Shown here one piece after another: positions 43,358-52,100 of a DNA stretch of 64,000 bases. Location: NCBI GenBank assembly GCA_937991645.1, contig CALKPL010000017.1, positions 1-64,000 on the forward strand, written 5' to 3'. Both the position numbers and the translations under genes were made by a program. How positions within the stretch are numbered: position 1 is the stretch's first letter; every line of letters begins with the position of its first letter. The notes under the pieces were generated by a model. It was given only the letters and a program-made list of their open reading frames with translations, did not search any database and had not been told where the DNA came from. The stretch comes from UMGS1783 sp900555065 (GTDB lineage: Bacteria > Bacillota > Clostridia > Oscillospirales > UMGS1783).

Positions 43358-43930
43358 ATGAATATAGCTATTGATATTGATGACACGCTGACCGATTCGT
43401 TTGATTATTTCCTGCCTTTTGTTGCGGAGTATTTCGGCGCGGATGAAAACGAATTGAGAAGCAAGGGCATTTCATACAGTACTCTCCCGGAAGCGTGGAA
43501 AATAGACGAAATAGGATTTTGTAAAACGTATTTTGACCATGTTGTGGTTGATACGCCTTTTAAGCCGGGTGCCGCTGTCGGAGTCCGCAGACTGCGTGAA
43601 CGCGGTCATAGAATCGTAATCATTACGGGCCGGACTGCCGATTTTTATACGGATCCCTACAAAACTACCGAAGAAGAGCTTGCGAAAGGCGGCGTCGTCT
43701 ATGATAAATTGATCTGCACTTTGGATAAAGCGGGCGCGTGTCTTGCGGAAGATATTTCTGTTTTGATCGATGATTTACCTGCAAATTGTGCCGCTGTTGC
43801 GAAAAGCGGCATTGTTGCGATCGTCTTTAACAGCAAGGGCAATCAAAATATGAAAACTGAGTTTCCCCGGGTTTCCGACTGGACGGAAGCGGTTGAAGAG
43901 GTAATTCGCATAGAACATGAGCTGGCATAG
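43358..43930 (+). CDS. HAD-superfamily 5'-nucleotidase-like protein (NT5C type)
   Basis: The start is ATG 43358 (AAGGGAA nine bases upstream); 190 residues. HAD motif I is IDIDDTLTD (residues 5-13), motif II is IITGRTADF (about 90), and motif III/IV is SVLIDDLPANC (about 136-146). This is the layout of the small 5'(3')-deoxyribonucleotidase/YqfW-like group. It may dephosphorylate nucleotides or related phosphate esters; the substrate is not known. The helical cap around 25-75 is short. A hairpin at 43959-43983 follows. Confidence 0.75.
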   Translation: MNIAIDIDDTLTDSFDYFLPFVAEYFGADENELRSKGISYSTLPEAWKIDEIGFCKTYFDHVVVDTPFKPGAAVGVRRLRERGHRIVIITGRTADFYTDPYKTTEEELAKGGVVYDKLICTLDKAGACLAEDISVLIDDLPANCAAVAKSGIVAIVFNSKGNQNMKTEFPRVSDWTEAVEEVIRIEHELA

Positions 43931-43958
43931 AGCGATATAGAATCTAAAGATAACCTGC

Positions 43959-43983
43959 GGAGCAAGCGTTTAACGCTTGCTCC
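43959..43983 (+). terminator. Hairpin after the HAD gene
   Basis: Perfect 11-bp stem GGAGCAAGCGT/ACGCTTGCTCC with a TTA loop. There is no T run, so termination is uncertain. Confidence 0.5.
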
Positions 43984-44035
43984 AAATACCGTTCGTATGT
44001 TATTATGAATGCAAAACTGTAAAGGGTGGACGTAT

Positions 44036-44656
44036 ATGAAAAAAGAAAAATCCGCATTTCATAATATCGTACAGACCACGTCGGTCGCCGTCTCTCTGCT
44101 GGCCTTTATTTTTAGCTGTATTACAGGGATTATGCAGATACGCCTGTCAAAACAGCAGGCCGAGCTGGAGGAAATATTCAAACCGATCAATTACACCATC
44201 GAGCCCAGCACTGAAAAGTGCACGTACACCTTTGGAAGCATGAAAGTTCAGCAGTATTTCCCCAATATTAAATTTGTTACAGGCCGTCCCCGTGAATTCT
44301 CCGTGATTGTATTGCAGGACGGAGAATACCTTGTTGCCGGCTGCGACATATCTACTATGGAAAAATACTATGTTGGAAATATAAAAACAGGTATGCCGGT
44401 TACAACTTTCGACGAAGGGACACGGTACGCTTACGATTATTTCTTTATATACTTTGAGGATGCGTCCGGCAAGGGAACCCTGGATATGATCTACTATCAA
44501 ATAGATTTGCAAAATGCCGTAGTCAGCGAACCGAAAACCTGTTCCAAAATGGATCTGATCGCGCTGGAAAGCACACAGGACCCTTATAAAAAGGAAATGC
44601 TGGGTCAATACATACGTCTGCTGGAAAAAATAGAGGAATTACCGGGTGCAAACTGA
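44036..44656 (+). CDS. Membrane-anchored protein of unknown function
   Basis: The start is ATG 44036 with AAAGGGTGG upstream; 206 residues. One N-terminal membrane helix (about 15-38) is followed by a short coiled region (RLSKQQAELEEIFKP) and a beta-strand-rich domain to about 175, then a helical C-terminus (KKEMLGQYIRLLEKIEEL). The topology suggests one anchor with the bulk of the protein on one side, probably outside. I do not recognise a family. It faces the two-TM protein gene tail to tail across a shared terminator. Confidence 0.7.
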   Translation: MKKEKSAFHNIVQTTSVAVSLLAFIFSCITGIMQIRLSKQQAELEEIFKPINYTIEPSTEKCTYTFGSMKVQQYFPNIKFVTGRPREFSVIVLQDGEYLVAGCDISTMEKYYVGNIKTGMPVTTFDEGTRYAYDYFFIYFEDASGKGTLDMIYYQIDLQNAVVSEPKTCSKMDLIALESTQDPYKKEMLGQYIRLLEKIEELPGAN

Positions 44657-44658
44657 AA

Positions 44659-44697
44659 GAAGAGCTTTTGGTCACGGGACCAAAAGCTCTTCTTTTT
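44659..44697. terminator. Intrinsic terminator shared by convergent genes
   Basis: Perfect 15-bp arms GAAGAGCTTTTGGTC/GACCAAAAGCTCTTC followed by TTTTT on the plus strand. The minus-strand gene ends inside it at 44672. Confidence 0.9.
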
Positions 44698-45532
44698 CAA
44701 CGGGATGAACCGTCTGCGAACGGCTGCTTTTTAAGTGTTTTTTGAGTTCGATTACATAAGGCTCGTCCGCAAACTCCGCGTTGTTGTGCAGATCGGCCAA
44801 TTTGTCGTACCGAAACCCGCTGTTGTCGAACAAATAGTGTTTGCACTTTTCCGAAATACGGAAAAAATACAGCTGTCCCGCCTGGTCGCCGATATCCACG
44901 ACGCTGTCGGGGTTGATGCGCACGGTATCCCGGAAAACGCCGACCATGCGGTTTGCAAACCCCGTTTTGCTGTCGCAGCCGATAATCTGCATGACGTGAA
45001 TGCCGTCTTTCGTGGTCTGCTGCGATATGTTGCTGGCCTGATAACAACCGACAAAATCACGGACGGAGTCGTCGTCCACCACTTTGCAGAGAGTATAGAA
45101 CCACGTAGTCTCTTTCGGCGGGGTTTTGGTTTCCTCCACGCCCGGGCGGATATTGTGCCCTTTCGCGTTAACGGTGTTGAAATTCTGGCGAATCTCCACC
45201 GTGCCGATCCGTATTTCTTTTTTTACATGGATGTGCAGCCAGAATCCCTTAATCCATATTTTTTTGTTTTCCCGGATCCATTTTTGGCAGTATATTTTTT
45301 TCACAACCGCATAGATCACCGTGTATAGAACGCTGAAGGCAACCAGCTGGACCAGGATCTGTATTATGTACCGGATGATATCGTCCTGCAACATGGAAAA
45401 ATTAAAGATGTCGAAGCCGCCCAGAATCAACATCAGGTAGGCCTGGAATATTACCAGCAGAATGGATACGGAGATGGCTGAAATATTTTTGTAATGCACG
45501 TTGGTAGATCCGATATTATCCATAGTAATCAC
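44672..45532 (-). CDS. Two-TM membrane protein with beta-rich C-terminal domain, possibly signalling or effector type
   Basis: The frame begins at GTG 45532, whose last bases overlap the upstream TGA; ATG 45523 with GGGTGA before it is an alternative. The product has about 286 residues. There are two N-terminal membrane helices (about 20-40 and 55-80), and a cytosolic beta-strand-rich domain to about 265 (IWIKGFWLHIHVKKEIRIG, then MVGVFRDTVRI and QLYFFRIS). This layout resembles the S-2TM-beta effectors of CBASS (Cap15-like), but I see no decisive motif, and no cyclase is nearby. It is translationally coupled to the IMPase gene. Function not assigned. Confidence 0.65.
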   Translation of the reverse strand: MITMDNIGSTNVHYKNISAISVSILLVIFQAYLMLILGGFDIFNFSMLQDDIIRYIIQILVQLVAFSVLYTVIYAVVKKIYCQKWIRENKKIWIKGFWLHIHVKKEIRIGTVEIRQNFNTVNAKGHNIRPGVEETKTPPKETTWFYTLCKVVDDDSVRDFVGCYQASNISQQTTKDGIHVMQIIGCDSKTGFANRMVGVFRDTVRINPDSVVDIGDQAGQLYFFRISEKCKHYLFDNSGFRYDKLADLHNNAEFADEPYVIELKKHLKSSRSQTVHPVEKEELLVP

Positions 45533-46293
45533 CCGTTGTATTTCTTGATGGCGTCTAAAAGAAACGCATGGATTACACCGTTGCTCGCGACAAGAGAGGT
45601 GGGCGCTGCAAATTGAATGCCGCCGCCGCTGTAATCGGTGACACGGCCGCCTGCTTCGCGCAGGATCAGGTATCCCGCCGCGATATCCCAGGGTTGCAGC
45701 AGCTTTTCAAAGTAACCGTCGATGCGTCCCGCCGCGATATAACAAAGGTCGAGCGCGGAGGAACAGATTCTGCGTATATCCAGACAGCTTTTGAAAATCT
45801 CCTTAACGAGCGCAAAATTGTCGTCGGCAAACTCCTTATGCGTACACCCCGCGCCGAATTCGATAAGGCTTTTGTCTATGCGCCTGCCGCTTGCGTGCAG
45901 TCGCTGCGTGTGATTGTAATATGCGCCATGTCCCTTGCGCGCTGTAAAAACTTCATTGGTGAAAGGATTGTACACGATGCCGAACGCGATGTCTCCATTT
46001 ACATAATGCGCCAGCGATACGGAACTCAGATTGTATCCGTAAATCAGGTTCGTAGTTCCGTCGATCGGATCCAGGACCCAGCAGTCGTCGCGCAGGCCGC
46101 TCCCGTCCTCTTCGGAAAAAAACGCGGTTTTTGGATACAGCTCGTACAGATGCTGCTTCAGAAAACTGCTTATCGCCAGGTCGACGTCCGTGACAAAATC
46201 CGCTTCGCCCTTTTGCCGGATTTGCAAACCGCGTTTGGCGTCAATAATCTCCTTTGTCTGAAGCACAAGGCTTTCCGCCTGTGAATAATCCAT
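45529..46293 (-). CDS. Inositol monophosphatase-family phosphatase
   Basis: This 254-residue protein shows the IMPase metal sites: FFSEEDGSG (Glu of motif A), LDPIDGTTNLIYG (motif B) and QPWDIAAGYLILREAGG (motif C). The fold acts on inositol-1-P, fructose-1,6-P2 or 3'-phosphoadenosine nucleotides, using Mg. Which one applies here is not clear from sequence. AAGGGGTGG precedes ATG 46293. The next gene overlaps its stop, so the two proteins are probably made together. Confidence 0.88.
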   Translation of the reverse strand: MDYSQAESLVLQTKEIIDAKRGLQIRQKGEADFVTDVDLAISSFLKQHLYELYPKTAFFSEEDGSGLRDDCWVLDPIDGTTNLIYGYNLSSVSLAHYVNGDIAFGIVYNPFTNEVFTARKGHGAYYNHTQRLHASGRRIDKSLIEFGAGCTHKEFADDNFALVKEIFKSCLDIRRICSSALDLCYIAAGRIDGYFEKLLQPWDIAAGYLILREAGGRVTDYSGGGIQFAAPTSLVASNGVIHAFLLDAIKKYNG

Positions 46294-46419
46294 AGTTCCA
46301 CCCCTTTTGTTTGCAGCCTGTTTTTTTATATTATATCAAAGGATGATAGAATTACAAGAGCCCGCGCCCCGGCTGCCGACATTTTGCGCGGTGCAAATCG
46401 GCAAAATGCGCGCGCTCGC

Positions 46420-46449
46420 TTGTCAACGTCCGGGGATATATACTATAAT
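46420..46449 (+). promoter_or_regulatory. Promoter of the zinc-ribbon membrane protein gene
   Basis: TTGTCA (46420-46425), 18 bases, TATAAT (46444-46449), 36 bases before the start at 46485. Confidence 0.6.
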
Positions 46450-46484
46450 ATATTTAAGAAAAATACAAAGAGGAGAGTGCCGCT

Positions 46485-46751
46485 ATGAAATGCCCGAACT
46501 GCGGCGCGCAGCTGCGCGGAGAGATCTGCGAATACTGCGGGAGCGCTGTAGAAAAACCGAAAGCGGAAAACGAGCAAAAGAACAGAGGCGGGCCAAGGCT
46601 GCTCGTCTGGCTTGTTTTCATTTTTATTTTTGTGATGGCAATAACGGTTTTTATAATCGTGCTGCGGCAGTTTAACCGCGTCTCGTCGTTCGGGGATTTT
46701 TTCGCCGCATTTGGCCAGGATGCGCCCGTGTCCGATGTTTTGGAGTGGTAG
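46485..46751 (+). CDS. Small zinc-ribbon membrane protein
   Basis: The 88-residue protein starts with a zinc ribbon of two Cys pairs (CPNCGAQL and CEYCGSAVE at 3-22), a lysine/glutamate-rich linker and one membrane helix (about 40-62). The start has GAGGAGAG upstream. Such zinc_ribbon_2-type single-pass proteins are common in Clostridia and their roles are largely unknown. It resembles, in layout only, the zinc-ribbon protein at 63357. Confidence 0.8.
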   Translation: MKCPNCGAQLRGEICEYCGSAVEKPKAENEQKNRGGPRLLVWLVFIFIFVMAITVFIIVLRQFNRVSSFGDFFAAFGQDAPVSDVLEW

Positions 46752-47330
46752 CCTGCGGCGTTTCGCCGACCGATGCGGGAGGTCTGCCCGTTCAGCCGGG
46801 AACGGCTGCAATTTTACGGTGTGGAGACTTTTTTTGGGGGGGGGACCCGTACCGTCTGGAACGGATCGGTACGGGCGCAACACGGGAAGGGGCCCCCGCA
46901 TCCGTTTCCGCCCCCGTACACGAGCTTCTTCGCTGCGGGCTGGGCTTTACCGGGTGGATTATGGCCGACGATCCGGCAAGGCCGAATTCCCCTGTACGGC
47001 GCGGATCCGCATATTTCCAGGCCGAATCCGAAAAAACGCATGGTCAATCGTCTCCTCTGCGCCGTGTCCGTCTCCATCCCGGCCAGAATGGTGTTGTAAA
47101 CGTTTTAAAATCCGTTGTAAGAATGAAATTATTGCCGGCGTTAACCGCCGGCGCATGCGAAAGGGATCCTCTGAATGCGGCGCGCGTCCCATGCGGCGTA
47201 TCGGAACGCATGGGACGCGCGGTTTATAGTCATATTTGCGCCGATTTGATGAAAAATGCTGAAATACTGTGAATAAGCGAGTAAGAATCGTAAAAATGGC
47301 GCAATTTTCAGTGATTTTTTATTTTTTTGA
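46752..47330. other. Gene-free region with a T7G9 tract and a strong hairpin
   Basis: Three overlapping plus-strand frames of 108-175 codons exist but have low-quality composition and no ribosome binding sites, so I call no gene. A homopolymer tract TTTTTTTGGGGGGGGG lies at 46829-46844. A perfect 15-bp hairpin CGCGCGTCCCATGCG/CGCATGGGACGCGCG lies at 47181-47221 around an 11-base loop. It may be a terminator without T run or part of a non-coding RNA. Confidence 0.4.
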
Positions 47331-47332
47331 TA

Positions 47333-47360
47333 TTTACAATAGCGGTAAACCTTGTATAAT
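47333..47360 (+). promoter_or_regulatory. Promoter of the CorC/HlyC-type gene
   Basis: TTTACA (47333-47338), 16 bases, TATAAT (47355-47360), 47 bases before the start at 47408. Confidence 0.7.
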
Positions 47361-47407
47361 GATATCGTCCACTATTTTTTCAATTCACAAGGAGGGAACT
47401 ATTTATC

Positions 47408-48757
47408 ATGGAAGACGGCAACCCATGGGTGGCCATCCTCGTCACAATTCTGCTGATTGCAGTAAACGGAGTTCTCGCGTCCACTGAAATCGCGATGATG
47501 GGCGTCAGCGAAACAAAGCTGAAGGACGCGGCCGCCAAAGGCGACAAAAAGACGAAACTGTTACTGCGTATGAAGCAGGCGCCCAGCGATTTTCTATCGA
47601 CGATTCAGATCGGTATCACGCTGGCAGGCCTGCTCTCGGGCGCGTTTGCGGCCGACTCTCTGGCGGAACCCATTACAAGATGGGCGGCCAGTATGGGCGT
47701 CACGGGATTCGCCCTGTCCGCGATCGACATCGGTTCGATCGTACTGATTACGATTCTGATCACCTATTTCATGCTTGTATTCGGAGAACTGGTCCCGAAA
47801 CGGCTCGCGATGGTTCACCCGGAAAAAGTGGCGCGCAGGTACATTTCGCCCATCAACATCCTGGCCAAGCTCACGAAACCCCTGGTGCGGCTGCTGGCGG
47901 CGTCGACCAATCTGGTGCTGCGCATGCTCGGCATTACCCCGGACGATGAAGACGCGCCTGTAACGGAGGATGAAATCCTGCTCCTGGTGCGCGAGGGCCA
48001 CGAACAGGGTACCATTGAGGATTCGGAGGCCGCGGTCGTCACCAATGTCTTTGAATTCACCGATACGCTGGTGGAAGACGCCATGACGCACAGGACGGAA
48101 ATGTTCGCCGTCCCTGCCGACGCGACGATTCCGGACGTTGTCAAGCTCATGAACGAGAGCAGCTTCAGCCGCTTTCCCGTATATGAGGACAACAAAGACA
48201 CGATTGTCGGCATAATCTATTCCAAGGACGTGCTTGCACAGTACTCGGTTTCCGTGCCGGGGCAGCCTCTGCCGAAGGTGCGGGATGTGATGCGTCCGCC
48301 CTTCTTCGTCATGGAATCCACAAGCCTTTCGCAGCTGTTTAAGGATATGAAAAAGACAAAGAACACCATGGCGGTCGTCGTGGACGAACACGGCGGTACA
48401 TCCGGCATTATTACGCTGATGGATATTATTCAGGAGATTGTCGGCGATATAGAACTAGACTATCTCGAAGACATACAGGATTTGGGCGACGGCAGCTACC
48501 GTATTGACGGCAGCGTGGATATGGACGACGTCGCCGAGCTGCTCAAGCTGGATGTGGATGTGGATCTGCACGATACGCTGAGCGGGTTTGTCATTGCACA
48601 GCTTGGATATATTCCCGCAGCAGGTCCCATTCCGTCCGTGCAATACGGCGGCTACGATTTCAAAATAGAACAGATGGACGGCGCGCTGGCGCGCTCCGTG
48701 CTCGTGCGCAGGCTGGAACCCGCGCCGGCGGTCCAGAGCGAGGCGCAGAGCGAATAA
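47408..48757 (+). CDS. CNNM/CorC-HlyC family transporter (DUF21 + CBS pair)
   Basis: The 449-residue protein has the DUF21/CNNM membrane domain with about four helices (1-190; STEIAMMGVSETKLKDAA and FGELVPKRLAM motifs), two CBS domains (about 210-330; MTHRTEMFAVPADATI, FSRFPVYEDNKDTIVGIIY) and the C-terminal CorC_HlyC domain (about 345-435; DGSYRIDGSVDMDDVAELL). Relatives export or transport magnesium or cobalt, with CBS domains sensing nucleotide or Mg-ATP. The older label hemolysin is misleading. The start has AGGAGGG upstream. It is monocistronic between a promoter and a strong terminator. Confidence 0.93.
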   Translation: MEDGNPWVAILVTILLIAVNGVLASTEIAMMGVSETKLKDAAAKGDKKTKLLLRMKQAPSDFLSTIQIGITLAGLLSGAFAADSLAEPITRWAASMGVTGFALSAIDIGSIVLITILITYFMLVFGELVPKRLAMVHPEKVARRYISPINILAKLTKPLVRLLAASTNLVLRMLGITPDDEDAPVTEDEILLLVREGHEQGTIEDSEAAVVTNVFEFTDTLVEDAMTHRTEMFAVPADATIPDVVKLMNESSFSRFPVYEDNKDTIVGIIYSKDVLAQYSVSVPGQPLPKVRDVMRPPFFVMESTSLSQLFKDMKKTKNTMAVVVDEHGGTSGIITLMDIIQEIVGDIELDYLEDIQDLGDGSYRIDGSVDMDDVAELLKLDVDVDLHDTLSGFVIAQLGYIPAAGPIPSVQYGGYDFKIEQMDGALARSVLVRRLEPAPAVQSEAQSE

Positions 48758-48768
48758 AATATTGTATG

Positions 48769-48801
48769 AAAAACGCTGAGGTTTAACCTCAGCGTTTTTT
48801 T
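48769..48801 (+). terminator. Intrinsic terminator
   Basis: AAAAACGCTGAGG and its complement with a short TTTAA centre, followed by seven Ts. Confidence 0.9.
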
Positions 48802-48971
48802 GCTGTGCAGAACCGCCGCGCAAACAAAACGACTGCGTTTATGATACCGATAAGGCTTTTTGGGTCGCAAAACGGTGATTATATCTGTACTGCAAAGATT
48901 CTCTGGACAAAAGCAACAAAATATCGACAAAAAAGGCTGGATATTTTTTATACCAAGTGCCGTTTTTGCGC

Positions 48972-49000
48972 TTTACATTTACAAATTGGCAAAATATAAT
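48972..49000 (+). promoter_or_regulatory. Promoter of the secreted GH36-like enzyme
   Basis: TTTACA (48972-48977), 17 bases, TATAAT (48995-49000). The 140-base leader to the start at 49149 includes a small stem CCATA/TATGG at 49084-49098 inside a longer paired region. Confidence 0.7.
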
Positions 49001-49148
49001 ACATATATAACGTATATTCCGTTAAGAAAGTTTTATGGAATCTGGTCTGCAGGCGGGGGGAACACGATTTTGGAGGGAATGCCCCATAGTAGATATGGAA
49101 ATCGGCATATCCCTGAATAATATGCAAAGGTGAAAGGAGAAAAAAAGG

Positions 49149-52100
49149 ATGAACAAACAAAGGCTCAGTTTGCTCGTGGCGATCATTCTGGTGCTGACCA
49201 CGCTCATCACGCCGCTGCAGGCAACGGACAGCCTGGGCGCGGAGATGATTGCGAACGGAAGTTTCGAGAGCGCGGATCTCGACAACTGGTGGCTGCGTGT
49301 AGACTGGAACGGCGGCACATGGCAGCGCGTCACCACCGGCGGCCGCAGCAACTCCGCTGCGCTTATGGCGACGGGACAGGGCACAGGGCTCTCGTCAGAG
49401 AACGCCGGAGTGTACTACACGTCCCAGGAGGGGAACGAAAGCACCCTGCAGCTCGACGGAGGATCCACATACCGGCTGACGTTTTGGGTCAAACGCGATA
49501 CGGGCGTGACCTCCAGCGTCTATATGGACGTCAACGAGGGCGCGCTTGGATCCGCGTCCGCCACTAAGACCGGAGAATTTGAGCAGTTGACAGTTGAATT
49601 TGTGGCTCCTTCCACACCCATCAAACTCCGCTGTGTTGCAAACGCCCTGAAGACCGGACAGAAAGTATGGCTCGACGACGTATCGCTGCGCAAGGTGAGC
49701 ACCGGCTACGGGGAAAACCTTGTTCCCAACGGAAGTTTTGAGCTCGGCAGCGGCACGAGTGCGACCGGCTGGAATCAGGATGTGCGCTGGACGCGCGTCG
49801 GCGCGGAAAACGGCGTAACGCCGGCCAGCGGCAGCAGCATGATGAAGGTACTGTCCACGACGACGGCGCTGACCATCGGCACCCCCATGACGGTCAAGGC
49901 CAACACGTATTATGAGTACTCCTGCAAAATCTACCGCAAGAGCCTGGGCGGTACGGCGTACTGCAATCTGTTAAACTCCAGCCAGGCCGACATAGCCGGC
50001 ACGCAGATCGGTACGGAGACCGTCGCAAATGAGTGGTATGAGATATCCCTGACGTTCTACACGGGAAACAATACGACGATTTATCCGCGTTGCGTGGTAG
50101 ACAACACTTCCACTTCACTGACGGGGCAAGCGGTGTACTTCGACGACATCCAGTTCCGCGAAGTGCTCTTTGATCCTGCGCCGACGTCGCTTGTCACCAA
50201 CGGCAGCTTTGAGGACGGGAGCGGGACGAGCGCGACCGGCTGGAATCAGGATACGCGCTGGACGCGCGTTGGCGCGCAGGGTTCGGTTACGCCGGCGGAC
50301 GGAGATTATATGCTGCGCGCCGTGGCGACTTCGACCGGTATCTGCATTGGCAGTCCCATGACGGTCAAGCCCAATACGTATTATAACTATACTGCGAAGC
50401 TCTACCGGTCGGATTTGCAGGGCACGGCGTATTTCAATCTGCTCGATTCCAACCAGGCCGATATTCCCGGCACGCAGATGGGCAAGGACGTCGCGGGGGA
50501 ATGGGTAGAGGTGTCTCAGGTATTCTACAGCGGCGACCGCACGACGGTTTATCCGCGCTGCGTCGTGGATAACGCGCTTTCCGGCGCGCCGATGTATTTT
50601 GACGACATAAAATTTATCGAGATAGACTGGGACGACAATAAAGCGTTCCCGGTCGGCGTCACCCTGTCGGACGTGGACGCGGTGTACCAGATCGGATCGG
50701 CCAACACGAAGGCGACCATTAAAATAGCCAACGACAACCACTATATTACATCGCTTACCACCGGCGCGACCGGCGCGACCCAATGGGTCAGCGAAGCCAT
50801 CCGCGTGCCGTTGGTCAACGTCGTCAACTCCCAGTCTGTGGACTGGCAGTATGTGACTTCGAGCCTGAACTCGATCACAAACGGGCAGGAGCTCAAAATT
50901 GAATTCGCGTCGCCGGACGGCGCGTTGAAACTCAATGCGTACTGGACGGCGCGCAGCGGCGTAGGCCCGATTGAATACAGGCAGGAGATTCTGTCCAATA
51001 CGCAGTCGGTCAGCGTAAAGTATGCCGATGCGGTCAGCGCTAACTTCCGCATGGAGCCGGACGGCGACGCGACCCTGTACCGCTTCAGCCGCTCCCGTGT
51101 CAACGACGGATCCGACCCTTATTTTTCACAGGGGATTCTGCCTACCGAACTCAGCTTTGGCAGCCAGGTGCTCACATCGGTGGAGAACTACTATACGCCG
51201 GTGGGCAGTATCCTGCCTTTCCAGATGGTGGATGTGGACGGCGACCACGGCTTCTATATCGGCCATTACTGGAGCTTCGGCAAAATTCTGGTCCGTATGA
51301 ACAACGAGGGAAATATCGGCGTTACGACCTACCTGGACGACAGCACAACGTCATCCATTACGCGCAGTGCGGGTACGGCGATCGAGATTCCCGGCTTCTT
51401 TATCGGCACCTATGAGGGAGACCTGGACGACGGGTCGAACGACATGAAGAACTGGTTCTGGGACTACAAGATCACCCGTTCGCTGTACAACAATTCGGAC
51501 GAGCCCATGATCGAAGCCGATATTATGATCGGTACGGCCGCCGATTTCCAGACCGTCGTAAACCTGTGGCCGGATATAGAGGACTATATCCGCGTGGTTA
51601 AGATGGATTACCCCTGGACAGTCCCGGATGGGTATGCGGCCAGGCAGGATGTCGTGACGGAAGACAAGTGGCTGCCCGACGCGACCAAATACCCGAACGG
51701 TCATAACCTGTGGTCTGCAATCCGCGCGCACAGCCCGAACATGCGTTTTGCACTGTATATGGCGGATACATACCAGGGCGTGGACATCGGCACGGAATAT
51801 GGACGAAACCTGCAGATACAGGCGCTCAAGGAGCGTTTCAGGCCGACAAACAACGACTATGGTCTTGGCTTTGACTACTGGCGCAGCGATTTCAACGTAG
51901 AGGCAAGCCATGACTACGACTCGCACGAGGGGCTGCTGGAAATTCTCGACACCATGATTGACTACAGCTCGGACTTCCGGTATGAGCACTGCATGGGCGG
52001 CGGTACGCTCAAGGAGTTCACAACCCTCGAACGCATGACGTTCATGACAACGGAGGACACGGCCCTGCCGCTCAACCATAGAATGTCGCTGTATGCCAAC

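Noticed and set aside
46711..47272. Plus-strand frames of 108-175 codons after the zinc-ribbon gene
   Set aside because: Three frames overlap, none has a ribosome binding site, and the composition is Arg/Pro/Gly-rich like random GC-rich DNA.
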